The notes under the pieces: model-generated
Database searches by the model: none
What the model was told of the DNA's origin: nothing
The model's input: only the letters and a program-made list of their open reading frames with translations
Shown here: piece after piece, positions 18,713 through 28,284 of the stretch
How the letters are laid out: every line of letters begins with the position of its first letter
Numbering within the stretch: the stretch's first letter is position 1
Assembly (NCBI GenBank): GCA_023412475.1
Contig: JAEYNR010000017.1
Span: 1-64,000 of the forward strand
DNA: 64,000 nt
Reading direction: 5' to 3'
Origin: Fibrobacterota bacterium
GTDB taxonomy: Bacteria; Fibrobacterota; Chitinivibrionia; Chitinivibrionales; Chitinispirillaceae
Program-made: the position numbers and the translations under genes

Positions 18713-19720
18713 TTAAAAGTCAACAAACGCGGAAACGACAGTAGAAGGAGTAACAAACTGAGCATGGAACTGCAACGCGAAATCAATACCTACTGTTGCA
18801 TTTTCAATTTTCTTAATAAAACCAAGACCAGTACAGAAAGTGTTCCAGTTGGTCTTTACATAGTCCTCATCCTTATTGCCACCCAGTTTCTTGAAAAACT
18901 GTTTTAAATCGCTGTCACTGAATGCATAGCCCATCCGCAAAGAGAGTATCCTCTTGTAGATATTAATATCCACTGCTGGTTCAAAAGTCAAACGATCATC
19001 TCTCTTTTTATTTACATCCAGGGCAACGCGGACAGTTGACAACTGATCTCCTACGTAAGATATCCCGGCCTCAAAAGTAAAAGGCATGTGATAGCGGTTT
19101 TCATCAAAACTCTTAAAAACAAATCCGGCATTTCTTATAGCCGCCCCGAAAGTGAAGCGGTTTCTTAAAGCACGATAAAGAATCCCGGCATCCATGGCAA
19201 GAGCTTTTGCACTGTAAATAACATCGCCATCGTTTAATCGGTTATAAAGTCCTTTAAAACTTGTACCAACAGATAAATCTTTTCGGATACTATATCCCCA
19301 GCTCAGTGCACCGGTTAAATATTGAGCGCCACCGGTTTTCCCGGTAAAAACCGGCTCCCCTTCAAATTCATCGATCACATCAACTTCAGCATCCACTCCG
19401 CAGATAAGCGCAGAAAAAACTCCCCATTTATCAAAAGAACGGCTAAAAACTACAGGTGATCCCCATACCCCATCCACTATCGTTCTGTAACCAATAAAGG
19501 CCTGGTTGTTCTCTACAGAAATCGTTGCAGCAGGATTCGAAAGCACTGCAGATGCCCCCTCTGCTACTGCTACAGCCGCTCCAGCCATTGCTGCAGACCG
19601 GGCATCATAATCGATATTAAGATTAGGAAAAATCGTAGATTCCGCATTCACAAACGTAGTAAGAGATATCAAAAATATTACTACTACTCCCAAAAAAGAA
19701 TTAACAGTGTGAAGTCTCAT
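18713..19720 (-). CDS. PorV/PorQ-like outer-membrane beta-barrel protein
   Basis: A 335-residue exported protein with a clear signal peptide (residues 1-26, ending VNA). The opening of the mature protein, DYDARSAAMAGAAVAVAEGASAVLSNPAA, is the diagnostic start of PorV/UPF0164-type barrels (ARSxAMGGA...NPA). Alternating hydrophobic strands follow to a C-terminal phenylalanine. The family forms outer-membrane channels or shuttle proteins in FCB bacteria. It is the last gene of a minus-strand cluster: its ATG is one base after the stop of the upstream lipoprotein gene. Confidence 0.8.
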   Translation of the reverse strand: MRLHTVNSFLGVVVIFLISLTTFVNAESTIFPNLNIDYDARSAAMAGAAVAVAEGASAVLSNPAATISVENNQAFIGYRTIVDGVWGSPVVFSRSFDKWGVFSALICGVDAEVDVIDEFEGEPVFTGKTGGAQYLTGALSWGYSIRKDLSVGTSFKGLYNRLNDGDVIYSAKALAMDAGILYRALRNRFTFGAAIRNAGFVFKSFDENRYHMPFTFEAGISYVGDQLSTVRVALDVNKKRDDRLTFEPAVDINIYKRILSLRMGYAFSDSDLKQFFKKLGGNKDEDYVKTNWNTFCTGLGFIKKIENATVGIDFALQFHAQFVTPSTVVSAFVDF

Positions 19721-19721
19721 A

Positions 19722-20426
19722 TTACGAACTCTTTAACATTTCCCTTTTTAAGCGTTGATAGTGAATTGAAAAATAATTCCTGTCATCTATCCTCAACTCA
19801 ATACTTTGTGCAAGTTGCTCATTTATGCCTTCAAAAAGCAGTTTCCAACCTTTTTTTCCTGTATTTTGTATCATTAATCGAGTCAGTTGGGAGCTTTTGT
19901 TGTGCACCCTGGCAGTAATTTCCAGTGAATCTTGCTTCCATATTAGACTGGAATTTCTCTTGTCCTGAAGTATTGTATCAGGCGCTTTCCCCATTTTATT
20001 AAACCTGTGAGGCAGTCTTCCGGTTAATATGCAGATAAAGTCTCTGAAAGTAAGATTATCTGCTGAGATAAACAGAAACGAGTCTGCAACAGCATCCAGA
20101 AAAAAAAGGTTCGAATTTTTTCCGTCGCTTACCTCCCCCTGCACACTGTCTGCATTGATTGAGGCCACCAGTGCACCAAATGGCGAATAGGCAGAAGCCT
20201 TAAAAAGGTCATTTTTGTAGTCGATATCAATAGATCCGTTGTATCGGCGTCCATCAATAGAAACAGCTAAATGGCCAAAACCGTGAATTCTTTGATCAAT
20301 TTTTTCTTTAAAACAGTAAAAGGTGTCTGGAATGGAGGGATCCAGTTTAAGTACAGGAGCTTTGGTGCAGCAAACCATAGCCGATAGAAGAGCAGGCAGA
20401 GAAATAAGTATATTTCGAAGTATCAT
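19722..20426 (-). CDS. Outer-membrane lipoprotein, LolB/DUF4292-like
   Basis: A 234-residue lipoprotein: signal peptide with lipobox-like SAMVCC around residues 15-20. After a short linker the protein has long beta-strands (GFGHLAVSIDGRRYNGSIDI, LFKASAYSPFGALVASI), a layout resembling LolB/LolA-like half-barrels and DUF4292. Such proteins bind acyl chains or lipoproteins at the outer membrane; here that role is inference. Start overlaps the end of the TPR lipoprotein gene by four bases, and the PorV-like gene follows immediately, so the three are translationally coupled. Confidence 0.65.
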   Translation of the reverse strand: MILRNILISLPALLSAMVCCTKAPVLKLDPSIPDTFYCFKEKIDQRIHGFGHLAVSIDGRRYNGSIDIDYKNDLFKASAYSPFGALVASINADSVQGEVSDGKNSNLFFLDAVADSFLFISADNLTFRDFICILTGRLPHRFNKMGKAPDTILQDKRNSSLIWKQDSLEITARVHNKSSQLTRLMIQNTGKKGWKLLFEGINEQLAQSIELRIDDRNYFSIHYQRLKREMLKSS

Positions 20427-22147
20427 TGATTCTCATTCTTTTTTAATAACTCTTCAATCCTGAATATTTTTTCCTTTATTTCCTCCTGATACTCAAAATT
20501 TAACTCCATACTCTTGAAGTATGCCTGGAGGGCTTCTTTTAATTTTCCCTTTTTCTCCAATATGTCACCAAGATGACATAAAACGGTGGGGTCATCTTTG
20601 ATATTTTCTACAGCTTTACTGATATAATGAAAAGCACTATCAAGCTGCCCCGATTGATAGAAAACCCAGGCATAGGAGTCCAGAAATGCTCCGTTGTCAG
20701 GTTCCTGCCTCAGAGCAGTTTCAATAAGTATTTTGGAGCTGTCCAGATTGATTCCTTTCTCTGCCCACATATAACCAAGATAGTTGGATGCAGCAGGATC
20801 ATCAGGCTGTAGCTTGAGGACCTTTTTAAAAGCAAATGCAGCAGAATCGATCTGCTTTGTTCTCTCGAACGCACTTCCAAGTTCAAACCAGCTATATACA
20901 TTGGTACTGTCATACGATATTGAATTGCGGAAACTATGGATTGCTCTCTCATATTCCTTCTTTAAACTCATTACCATCCCATGCAGTTGCCAGGCCAGAC
21001 CATTATCGGAGGAAGCCTTTGTAAATCGCTCTGCAACCACCTCCGCAGCTTCATAATCCTTCTCCCGAATCGGAATAAGACAGAGCTCTTTCCATGCATC
21101 GTAGAAATTGGGCTTTAATGATAATACTTTTTCCATTTCGATCTGAGCAAGATCGGTTTTCTTTGCTGCAGAGAAAACAAGGCCCAGATAGTAGTGCAGT
21201 TCGGAATCATTCAGATCATATTCCAACATATTTTTGAGCAGATTCTCTGCTTCTTCGTACTGTTTGTTGTAATAATATAGAAGAGAGAGGGTCTTGCCAT
21301 AAATCTGTCCATAGCCAATATTGTTATAGAGTTTTTCATAACATACTATTGCTTTGGGGAAGTCATTTCGACTCATATAAACCTGCGCTATGCTGCGTAA
21401 GGCATCCTCATGAAGAGAGTCTATGGATAAAGCAGATTCAAGTAGCTGGAGTCCCGATATCGTATCTTTATTAAAGATTTTTGAAGTCCCCATTATCGCA
21501 AGCAGTTGTGCAGTCTCACCTGTGGTTTCTTTAATAAAAGAAAAAAGGCTGTCTGCTTCCTCAAAGCGTTTCTCACTGATAAGCAGTTTTCCAATTTTAA
21601 GCCCAAGTTGAACCGCATCTTTTTGTTTTTCATAAAATTTAAGATAGTAGTCGATCGACTTGTCCATATCTCCCAGAGACTCATATATAAGCCCCATAGA
21701 ATACAATTCCTCTACTGCTTTCTCTTTTATACTTTCCAGTATCTCGGCAGCCTTTTCCATCTTGCCCATTTTCAGGTAGATAGTAGAAACAATCCTTTTT
21801 GTCTCCTTATCTAACTGACTGTTATTTTTTTCACCCTTAGCCAGAATAAGAGCCTGGGTGTATTTTTCGTTCTGTATATATATACGGATCAGTTCATTGC
21901 GAAGAAATTTCGAAGAGGGATCTAGTTCGTAGGCCATCGCATAGAAGCGGATCGCAGACAGCTCCAGCCCTCTTCGTTCAGAATCACGAGCCTCAATAAA
22001 ATATTCATGAGCTCTTGCTGCGGAATTATGCTGCGGAGGAGCTTCCAGGGAGGGATGAATTACAGGAAATGTATGAGTAACACAACCTGTTAAGACCAAT
22101 GGAGCAATCAGAAGGCCCAAAAAATAGAGTATTTTTAAACAGCGCAC
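20423..22147 (-). CDS. TPR-repeat outer-membrane lipoprotein
   Basis: 574 residues. The signal peptide ends in LTGC (Cys22), a standard lipobox. The rest is a superhelix of about 13-14 tetratricopeptide repeats (examples: AEILESIKEKAVEELYSMGLIYESLGDM; DPAASNYLGYMWAEKGINLD). Such proteins are scaffolds for envelope complexes. Genomic coupling to a LolB-like lipoprotein and a PorV-like barrel points to a role in outer-membrane assembly or secretion, which is inference. Confidence 0.8.
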   Translation of the reverse strand: MRCLKILYFLGLLIAPLVLTGCVTHTFPVIHPSLEAPPQHNSAARAHEYFIEARDSERRGLELSAIRFYAMAYELDPSSKFLRNELIRIYIQNEKYTQALILAKGEKNNSQLDKETKRIVSTIYLKMGKMEKAAEILESIKEKAVEELYSMGLIYESLGDMDKSIDYYLKFYEKQKDAVQLGLKIGKLLISEKRFEEADSLFSFIKETTGETAQLLAIMGTSKIFNKDTISGLQLLESALSIDSLHEDALRSIAQVYMSRNDFPKAIVCYEKLYNNIGYGQIYGKTLSLLYYYNKQYEEAENLLKNMLEYDLNDSELHYYLGLVFSAAKKTDLAQIEMEKVLSLKPNFYDAWKELCLIPIREKDYEAAEVVAERFTKASSDNGLAWQLHGMVMSLKKEYERAIHSFRNSISYDSTNVYSWFELGSAFERTKQIDSAAFAFKKVLKLQPDDPAASNYLGYMWAEKGINLDSSKILIETALRQEPDNGAFLDSYAWVFYQSGQLDSAFHYISKAVENIKDDPTVLCHLGDILEKKGKLKEALQAYFKSMELNFEYQEEIKEKIFRIEELLKKNENQ

Positions 22148-22219
22148 ATATAACCTTTCCGGTCCCGAATTATCACTAAGTACGATCAGGGACGTTCTTT
22201 ATTTTTTATAGCAACAAGG

Positions 22220-22996
22220 CTACTTTTTGCGAATAACAGACACGACCAGATTAATCTTTGAGTTCAGATGAACCTTTGAACCTGGAGCTGCCGATTGAGA
22301 TATAATCGTACCAGGAAGAAGTGCTGGATTATTTTTGTATTCAACCTTTCCTAAAACCAGGCCCTCCTCCTCAATTTTCTTTTTTGCAGAACCAATACTC
22401 TCTCCAACCAGATTTGGAACTTCGGCGTGAGTCGGTCGAGGTCCTTTGGAAATATAGAGATCCACCTCCATCTCGCGGGAAATAGTTGTTCCACTTGCTG
22501 GAAATGCATCTACTACTATATCCACTGCTTTTTCCGCTGAGAACATCTTTTTTACATTCCCCAAGGTGAACCCATGTCTTTTAAGCTCAATTCTTGCCTG
22601 CCTTTCCGAAAGATTACGCACATCCGGGATAACAGCAATTTCCTTCCCTTTACTGAGCACCAATGCGATTTTTCGTCCTTTTTTAACCGTTTCCCCTTTT
22701 TCAGGAAATTGATTGATCACATGCTGGTCTGCAACCTGGTTATCATACTCTCTGCTTCGAATCTCAGTTAAAAGCCCTGCCTTGTAAAACTTTTCTCTGG
22801 CAGCTTCATATTCCATTCCCTCAACATCAGGTACCTCGACAATATCCCTGTTTACACCAACAATGCCGGGCATGACCAGACGATCAACAATAACTACTCC
22901 ACTTATAGCTGCAGCGATACATACAATAATTGTTCCTGGAAGAATATATCTCCAGAAAGATCTGAAGGGGATTTTAATCAGAATACCTTTTTTCAT
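22220..22996 (-). CDS. Membrane-anchored PASTA-domain protein
   Basis: 258 residues. A short cytoplasmic N-terminus, one transmembrane helix (about residues 18-40), then three PASTA modules (starting near VEVPDVEGMEYEAA, AVIPDVRNLSERQA and AEVPNLVGESIGSA), each with the proline and glycine pattern of the family. PASTA domains bind peptidoglycan or beta-lactam-like ligands. There is no kinase or transpeptidase domain attached, unlike PrkC or PBP2x. It is the second gene of the minus-strand envelope cluster, 72 bp before the TPR lipoprotein. Confidence 0.85.
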   Translation of the reverse strand: MKKGILIKIPFRSFWRYILPGTIIVCIAAAISGVVIVDRLVMPGIVGVNRDIVEVPDVEGMEYEAAREKFYKAGLLTEIRSREYDNQVADQHVINQFPEKGETVKKGRKIALVLSKGKEIAVIPDVRNLSERQARIELKRHGFTLGNVKKMFSAEKAVDIVVDAFPASGTTISREMEVDLYISKGPRPTHAEVPNLVGESIGSAKKKIEEEGLVLGKVEYKNNPALLPGTIISQSAAPGSKVHLNSKINLVVSVIRKK

Positions 22997-23214
22997 TGGA
23001 GCAAAACCTTCATCTTTCTATTATCACATTAATTATTCCAAATAATAATTTGTTCACCTTTATTGGAATTTTTTTTTCAGTTTCCATAACTGCAGCAGTA
23101 TTTTTTCCTAAAAACAAAATTTATAAACTCTGCTTTGAGCATTCCTGAACTTAACAACAAAAAAGTAAAAATAATATGGAAGTTACAGGAATGCTAAATG
23201 AGTGAAGAAATCTG

Positions 23215-24105
23215 CTATTGAATATGCTTTGGCAGATCTAAATCAGAAAGTAGCCCCAATGGAGGTGGCGGTGCAGGCTTGGTTGCTAGATAAACGATAA
23301 GTGCTCCTACACCAACTGCTCCTACACCTGCAGAAGATAACAGTATGATTTTTTTAGTGTTATCTTTAACAATATACTTATCGATCTTTGAAGGATCAGT
23401 AGTCCATTTAAAACTAAAAGACACAATGCTGAACTCATCATTCACGTGGATCTCAGGAATAGCTTCCATATCAAATATTACCTTTATCCTATCGTGCCAC
23501 TCCGGTTTCAAACCACGAACATCTTTATTTATGTCGATCTTTCCCTCTTCAATGGTGAAGCCCTTAATTGGTGATTCAGTGACAGAAGGAACCGGTGATG
23601 AACCGGTCTTGGTATCATGGAATTCAAAAACCACTTTATGTTCCCGGGGCTTAATCTCCCAGAAATAGCTGGACGGCTTGTCACGAAAGATAAAATAAGC
23701 CGAAACCAGTTTTTCATCAGAAGTTTCGCCCTGCTCAGTTGTAATTTGGACCCCTTCTATAATGGCATTTTGCACTACACTTTCAACTACACTTTCAGAA
23801 CCATAGGAATCTGCACTGTAGTTAATTTGAGGTTTGTCATAAGAGGGAGTGGGAGAAGGACTATTAGTCTGCGCTGGTGACTCTGAAGGTGTCTTTTGTG
23901 GTTCTTCAGGCATGTCCCATTGGATCTCACTATCCTGATTAATCATCTCACCGAAGGGGTCTCCACCAAAGGGATCCGTTCCATCTTCAGGTTCAGTCTC
24001 TATTCCCCAGTCCTGTGCCAGGGCTGACACCTGAAAAGCAGGAAACCATATTAGTAAAAAGCAGCTAATAAACTTAAACGATAAAGTCTTCATAATATAC
24101 CTCAA
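23215..24105 (-). CDS. Exported protein with AMIN-like domain and C-terminal membrane segment
   Basis: 296 residues. Signal peptide at residues 1-31 (MRYIMKTLSF... ALAQ; ATG at residue 5 is an equally good start). An acidic, Pro/Ser-rich linker covers about residues 35-95. A beta-rich domain follows (VSAYFIFRDKPSSYFWEIKPREHKVVFEFHDT ... RIKVIFDMEAIPEIHV), resembling AMIN domains that bind peptidoglycan or the secretin/PilQ region. Near the C-terminus is a hydrophobic stretch, ILLSSAGVGAVGVGALIVYLA. The gene heads the minus-strand envelope cluster but is separated from the PASTA gene by 218 bp. Confidence 0.55.
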   Translation of the reverse strand: MRYIMKTLSFKFISCFLLIWFPAFQVSALAQDWGIETEPEDGTDPFGGDPFGEMINQDSEIQWDMPEEPQKTPSESPAQTNSPSPTPSYDKPQINYSADSYGSESVVESVVQNAIIEGVQITTEQGETSDEKLVSAYFIFRDKPSSYFWEIKPREHKVVFEFHDTKTGSSPVPSVTESPIKGFTIEEGKIDINKDVRGLKPEWHDRIKVIFDMEAIPEIHVNDEFSIVSFSFKWTTDPSKIDKYIVKDNTKKIILLSSAGVGAVGVGALIVYLATKPAPPPPLGLLSDLDLPKHIQ

Positions 24106-24326
24106 GTCATCGATTTTTGAAAAAATACCCTATATTGTCCACGAAATCAAGTCTATTAAATAATAATAACATCAAGATCTTCCATTTTCCATTCCAGCCA
24201 TCCAGTGCCATATTTTTAATTGCCTTGGTCAAAGCTTATATTCCCAAAGATAGTGGTTTAAAAGAAATTTGTTGCAATGATTTTGAAAGCTTGCCTTGAA
24301 CAATGATAGTTTAAACTATAATTAAA

Positions 24327-25427
24327 ATGTATATATTACTGCTTTTATTACTCTTTTATTCGGTTCTTATCCTCCGTTTGATGATTGCATTATTCGTGAA
24401 AAAATCTAACACAGGTGAGCCAAAAACTCCTCATCCGGTATCAATCGTAATTCCATTCAGAAACGAGCAAAAACACCTCAAAACTCTGCTGCAATCCTTG
24501 CAGCACCAATCATACAGCGGCCAATACGAGATATTGCTTATTAATGATGGCTCTACCGATCAATCCGTCAAAATAATTAATGAATTCAAAAAACACAGTG
24601 CAATCGATTTAACTGTTCTTGATTCACCATACGACTCTGGTTGCGAACTGACCAGTAAACAACAGGCCCTTAACTTTGGCATCGATAGAGCCAGGCACGA
24701 TTGGATAGCCTTAACCGATGCTGATATGAAGCTGCTGCCGGAATGGTTAAATTCACTGATGATCAACTCCGGGCAGAATACAGATATGGTATTCGGCCAT
24801 ACTGCATTAATAACTGATAACAGGGCATTCACCCGTATCCAGGCTTTTCAGCTTGAATTTCTCTTCTCCGCTGCATATACGTTTAATAAAGCCGGGATTG
24901 CCGGTTCCTGCATGGGTAATAACATGCTCGTCTCAAAACAGGCATATCAAAAAGCAGGTGGTCAGAAAGCGGTAGGATACAATATGGTAGAAGATCGTGC
25001 CCTGATGAATCTTTTCCGGCAAAAAGAAATGAATATTTCCTGCACAGATCCTTTTCTGCCTCTTGCGCTGACCTTTCCATGTGAAAGCTGGAATCATTTT
25101 TTTCATCAGTTTAAAAGATGGGCAAGGGGTGGGTTTGTCTGGCATTCCAATCTCCTTTTTATCGGACTTCTTTTTTCCCTGCAAAATGTGCTGCTCTTTT
25201 TAAGCTGCTTTTCAATTCTGCCTAAGACACTCACCATAGTCACTATTGGTAATTTTCTTCTGACCTGGCTTTTTACCACACTAAGTTTCAGAAAGATCAG
25301 ATCATCTCAGAATTTTTTTTATTTCCCCTTCTTTTTGCTTTTTCTTTTATTTGAAACGATTTTGTTTTTGTTATCATTCTTTTCCAAAAGCGATATTGAG
25401 TGGAAAGGGCGAAAGCTGAATCGCTAA
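24327..25427 (+). CDS. Membrane glycosyltransferase, family 2
   Basis: 366 residues. One N-terminal transmembrane helix, a GT-A domain with VSIVIPFRNEQ (about 37-47), the NDGSTDQS motif, the metal-binding TDADM motif, and the FKRWARGG motif (QxxRW-like) near residue 260, then about three C-terminal membrane helices. This is the layout of processive GT2 enzymes that make or lipid-anchor polysaccharide. The next gene overlaps its stop (TAATG), so the two are translated together. The specific sugar cannot be told. Confidence 0.88.
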   Translation: MYILLLLLLFYSVLILRLMIALFVKKSNTGEPKTPHPVSIVIPFRNEQKHLKTLLQSLQHQSYSGQYEILLINDGSTDQSVKIINEFKKHSAIDLTVLDSPYDSGCELTSKQQALNFGIDRARHDWIALTDADMKLLPEWLNSLMINSGQNTDMVFGHTALITDNRAFTRIQAFQLEFLFSAAYTFNKAGIAGSCMGNNMLVSKQAYQKAGGQKAVGYNMVEDRALMNLFRQKEMNISCTDPFLPLALTFPCESWNHFFHQFKRWARGGFVWHSNLLFIGLLFSLQNVLLFLSCFSILPKTLTIVTIGNFLLTWLFTTLSFRKIRSSQNFFYFPFFLLFLLFETILFLLSFFSKSDIEWKGRKLNR

Positions 25428-26398
25428 TGAAACCTATCCTGTTACACTACTATCTTACCAACAAATGCAACTGCAGATGCAGTTTCTGTCAGATCTGGCA
25501 GGAGTCACCAAAAATCGATGCCAAAGCTGCAGATGTGCTGAAAAATCTTACTGAAGCCAGAAAAGCAGGTTGCAGGTTTGTCGATTTTACCGGTGGTGAA
25601 CCCCTTCTTCACCAGGAGCTTCCTCTTTTTCTTTCAGAGGCAAAAAAACTCGGATTTATTACCTCAGTGACCACCAACTGTCTTCTTTTTCCCAAACTAG
25701 CTGAGAAATTATCAGATAAGATCGACCTGTTACATTTCAGTATCGATGCAGACAGCTCTGAGCTTCACGACCAGATAAGAGGAGTACCCTCTTATTCCGC
25801 TGTGATAGAGAGTATAGATATTGCAATTAAATACCGCCTTTATCCTGATCTGCTCTTTACCTACACAAACGAAAATATCGATTTTTTTGAAGGAGTTTAC
25901 AAACTGGGGAGGGAGAAAAAACTTGTTGTAATACTGGACCCGCTCTTTAGTATTAATGGCGTTGATAGCATAAAGGCCCCCACACATCACAAGGCGCTTA
26001 GTTATTCCAGAAAAAAAGGGGTTTACCTTAATCAAGCGCATTTGAAAATTCGCAGCATTGGAGGAAATCAAATAAGAAGCGCTCTATGCCGGGCAGTGGA
26101 ATCTACAATAGTAATAGTTCCGGATAATCGGCTGGCCCTTCCCTGTTTTCATCACCGGGAAGCATTTATACCTCTTGGTGATGATCTTAGCAAAGTACTA
26201 AACTCCGAAGAGCGCAAAGATGCACTCCGCAGACAGGGCAGGTACGCCTTTTGTGAAAAATGCCACATCAATTGTTATTTTGATCCTTCATATATGTACA
26301 TGCATAATTCTCTTTTTATGCTTTCAATGATTTCGAAAATTCGTTATTCCTGGATAAAATATGTGGTATACAATAGGCCATGTCCTATTTTCAGATAG
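25427..26398 (+). CDS. Radical SAM protein with auxiliary Cys cluster
   Basis: I take the ATG at 25427, which overlaps the glycosyltransferase stop, rather than the GTG at 25400. The CxxxCxxC motif that holds the [4Fe-4S] cluster is C14-x3-C18-x2-C21 (TNKCNCRCSFC), followed by the GGEP-type DFTGGEPLL. Near the C-terminus, ALCRA, LPCFHH and FCEKCHINCYF make a SPASM/Twitch-like Cys set. Members work in peptide maturation or cofactor and lipid chemistry. Coupling to a glycosyltransferase suggests modification of a glycan or lipid carrier; this is inference. Confidence 0.85.
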   Translation: MKPILLHYYLTNKCNCRCSFCQIWQESPKIDAKAADVLKNLTEARKAGCRFVDFTGGEPLLHQELPLFLSEAKKLGFITSVTTNCLLFPKLAEKLSDKIDLLHFSIDADSSELHDQIRGVPSYSAVIESIDIAIKYRLYPDLLFTYTNENIDFFEGVYKLGREKKLVVILDPLFSINGVDSIKAPTHHKALSYSRKKGVYLNQAHLKIRSIGGNQIRSALCRAVESTIVIVPDNRLALPCFHHREAFIPLGDDLSKVLNSEERKDALRRQGRYAFCEKCHINCYFDPSYMYMHNSLFMLSMISKIRYSWIKYVVYNRPCPIFR

Positions 26399-26607
26399 TT
26401 TGGAGCTGAATCGTCTCTAACCAATGGAGTTCATAAAGCGGATGTAATGAAAATTATTGGCATACTACCAATGTAATTCTGTTGCTTATGGTTTATTTCT
26501 GTATTAATTTATTAAACAACTTTGAAGGGTAGTAATAGAGGCATTTTAACTTTTTAGCGATCTGTTTAATCGAATAAATTGTCTTTTTAGGTAGTGGGGA
26601 TTAAAAA

Positions 26608-27414
26608 ATGAAACATCTAAACCTCATATTTTCATTCTTTTCTTTGCTGCTATTTTTCAACATTCAGCATGCAAAAGCTAAGGTTATCAGAGTTCCTGCA
26701 GATGCAGCCACAATCACTGGTGCCCTCTCCTCGGCTAATAAAGATGATACCGTACAGGTAGAGCCAGGTTTCTATAAAGAACGTATCTTCGTACCAGCGT
26801 CGGTTGTACTTCTTTGTAAAAACGCATTAAAAGCAGTAATTGATGGTAATGGGCGCGGAACCATCGTGACTTTGGGTACTTCATCAACTATCAGCGGCTT
26901 CGAGATCAGAAACGGCACCATCGGGGCTTTCTCCACCTCTTCCAACTCTACCATAACTCAATGCAGAATCGTTTTCAATCAACAGTCAGGAATCATGTGT
27001 GTTGGCAATCTTCCTCGCATAGAAGACAACATAATCGCCTACAACAGGGGCTCTGGAATTCAGGGTTGGGATGTAAGGTCAACTGCTGCTTCAATCAATC
27101 ACAACACCATCGCTTACAATTCCAATCACGGAATCTCTCTTGGAGGGATCTCAAGTATAATAGTTGAAAATAATATTATTGCTTTCAATAGTATGTTTGG
27201 CCTCAAACCCTCCAATGAAGAGGTCAGAGTCCTGATGATCAACAACAGCTTTTTCCAAAACGAGCTGTTTTCCAATGTTTTACCTTCCGAAAACTTTGCT
27301 TTTGATCCAATGTTTAAAGATCCAATTCATCTTGATTTTTCTCTGAAAAAAGAGTCCAGATGCATTGGAAGAAGTACCGACAGTCAAGATTTAGGAGCAA
27401 GAATTGTTTATTAA
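26608..27414 (+). CDS. Secreted right-handed beta-helix protein (copy 1)
   Basis: 268 residues with a signal peptide (residues 1-24, ending AKA). The mature part has the pectate-lyase-like repeat pattern: IDGNGRGTIV, TISGFEIRNGTIGAF, IIAYNRGSGIQGW, TIAYNSNHGI, IIAFNSMFGL, about one rung per 21-23 residues. No known catalytic Asp/Arg set stands out, so binding is as likely as cleavage. It is the first gene of a three-gene cluster; the next gene is a close paralogue. Confidence 0.8.
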   Translation: MKHLNLIFSFFSLLLFFNIQHAKAKVIRVPADAATITGALSSANKDDTVQVEPGFYKERIFVPASVVLLCKNALKAVIDGNGRGTIVTLGTSSTISGFEIRNGTIGAFSTSSNSTITQCRIVFNQQSGIMCVGNLPRIEDNIIAYNRGSGIQGWDVRSTAASINHNTIAYNSNHGISLGGISSIIVENNIIAFNSMFGLKPSNEEVRVLMINNSFFQNELFSNVLPSENFAFDPMFKDPIHLDFSLKKESRCIGRSTDSQDLGARIVY

Positions 27415-27444
27415 AAAATTCACCATAAACCGGGGAGCATTTTT

Positions 27445-28269
27445 ATGGGTAAGTATTTAGTTGGCAGGGCATATAAGCTGTGTTTGGCTCTTGCAGTGGG
27501 GCTTTTAATTCCGACTGCAGCGCTTGCAGTTTCAATTCAAGTGCCCTCTATGGGCGTTAAATCCATTTCCGAAGCTATGATGAGAAGTAAAAGTGGAGAT
27601 ACTATTTGGGTTGCTGATGGAGTGTATAAAGAGCATGTATTGATCGCTCCAGGAGTCACTCTGATGGCTCGTTCTACTTTCAAAGCAGTTATTGATGGCG
27701 GTGGCAAGGGAACCGTTGTAAGAATGAGTAAAAACACTACCATATCCGGTTTTGAGATTCGAAACGGTACAATCGGTGTCTTCTCTAACGGTGCAGGCTG
27801 TGCTATCATCTCCTGCAGAATAGTTAAAAACTGGCAAACAGGAATAATTGTAGTTCGTCAGTTACCTTTGATTGAAGACAATATCATAGCCTTTAATCGT
27901 GGTTCTGGATTTCAAGGTTGGGATGTACGATCAACCAATGCTTCAATAAATCACAATTCCATCGCTTACAATGGAAACCATGGTGTAGCAGTTGGGGGAA
28001 ATTCTGAAATAATTCTGGAAAACAATGTAGTGGCTTTTAATGAACGTTTTGGATTGAAGATTCTTTCCAGTGCAGAAAGAATTCAGGTTTCCAGCAATAA
28101 TTTCTACAGAAATCTGCCTAACCCCCGCCCGGTCCCTTCAGGAAACTTTTCCTTTGACCCGGCATTTATGTCTCCACGAACCAAGTTGAATTTCAAGTCT
28201 GACCCTGTACAGTGCTGCAAAGCAAAAGGCTCAGACGATCAAGAACTAGGTTCACGAATAACATATTAA
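27445..28269 (+). CDS. Secreted right-handed beta-helix protein (copy 2)
   Basis: 274 residues with a signal peptide ending ALA (about residue 28). Residue by residue it matches the preceding protein in many rungs (FEIRNGTIG, IIAFNRGSGFQGWDVRSTNASINHNSIAYN), so the pair arose by tandem duplication. The C-terminal phrase DDQELGSRITY mirrors DSQDLGARIVY of copy 1 and may be a sorting or capping motif. It is 30 bp downstream of copy 1 and 15 bp upstream of the barrel-TPR gene, so this is an operon. Confidence 0.8.
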   Translation: MGKYLVGRAYKLCLALAVGLLIPTAALAVSIQVPSMGVKSISEAMMRSKSGDTIWVADGVYKEHVLIAPGVTLMARSTFKAVIDGGGKGTVVRMSKNTTISGFEIRNGTIGVFSNGAGCAIISCRIVKNWQTGIIVVRQLPLIEDNIIAFNRGSGFQGWDVRSTNASINHNSIAYNGNHGVAVGGNSEIILENNVVAFNERFGLKILSSAERIQVSSNNFYRNLPNPRPVPSGNFSFDPAFMSPRTKLNFKSDPVQCCKAKGSDDQELGSRITY

Positions 28270-28284
28270 TTTAAGGAAGATAAC

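Noticed and set aside
18605..18907. 100-codon plus-strand frame at the end of the PorV-like gene
   Set aside because: Its second half is the antisense of a well-supported barrel gene, and the first half has no family features.
25400..25426. Upstream GTG start for the radical SAM gene
   Set aside because: The ATG overlapping the glycosyltransferase stop (TAATG) is a standard coupled start, and family members begin close to it.
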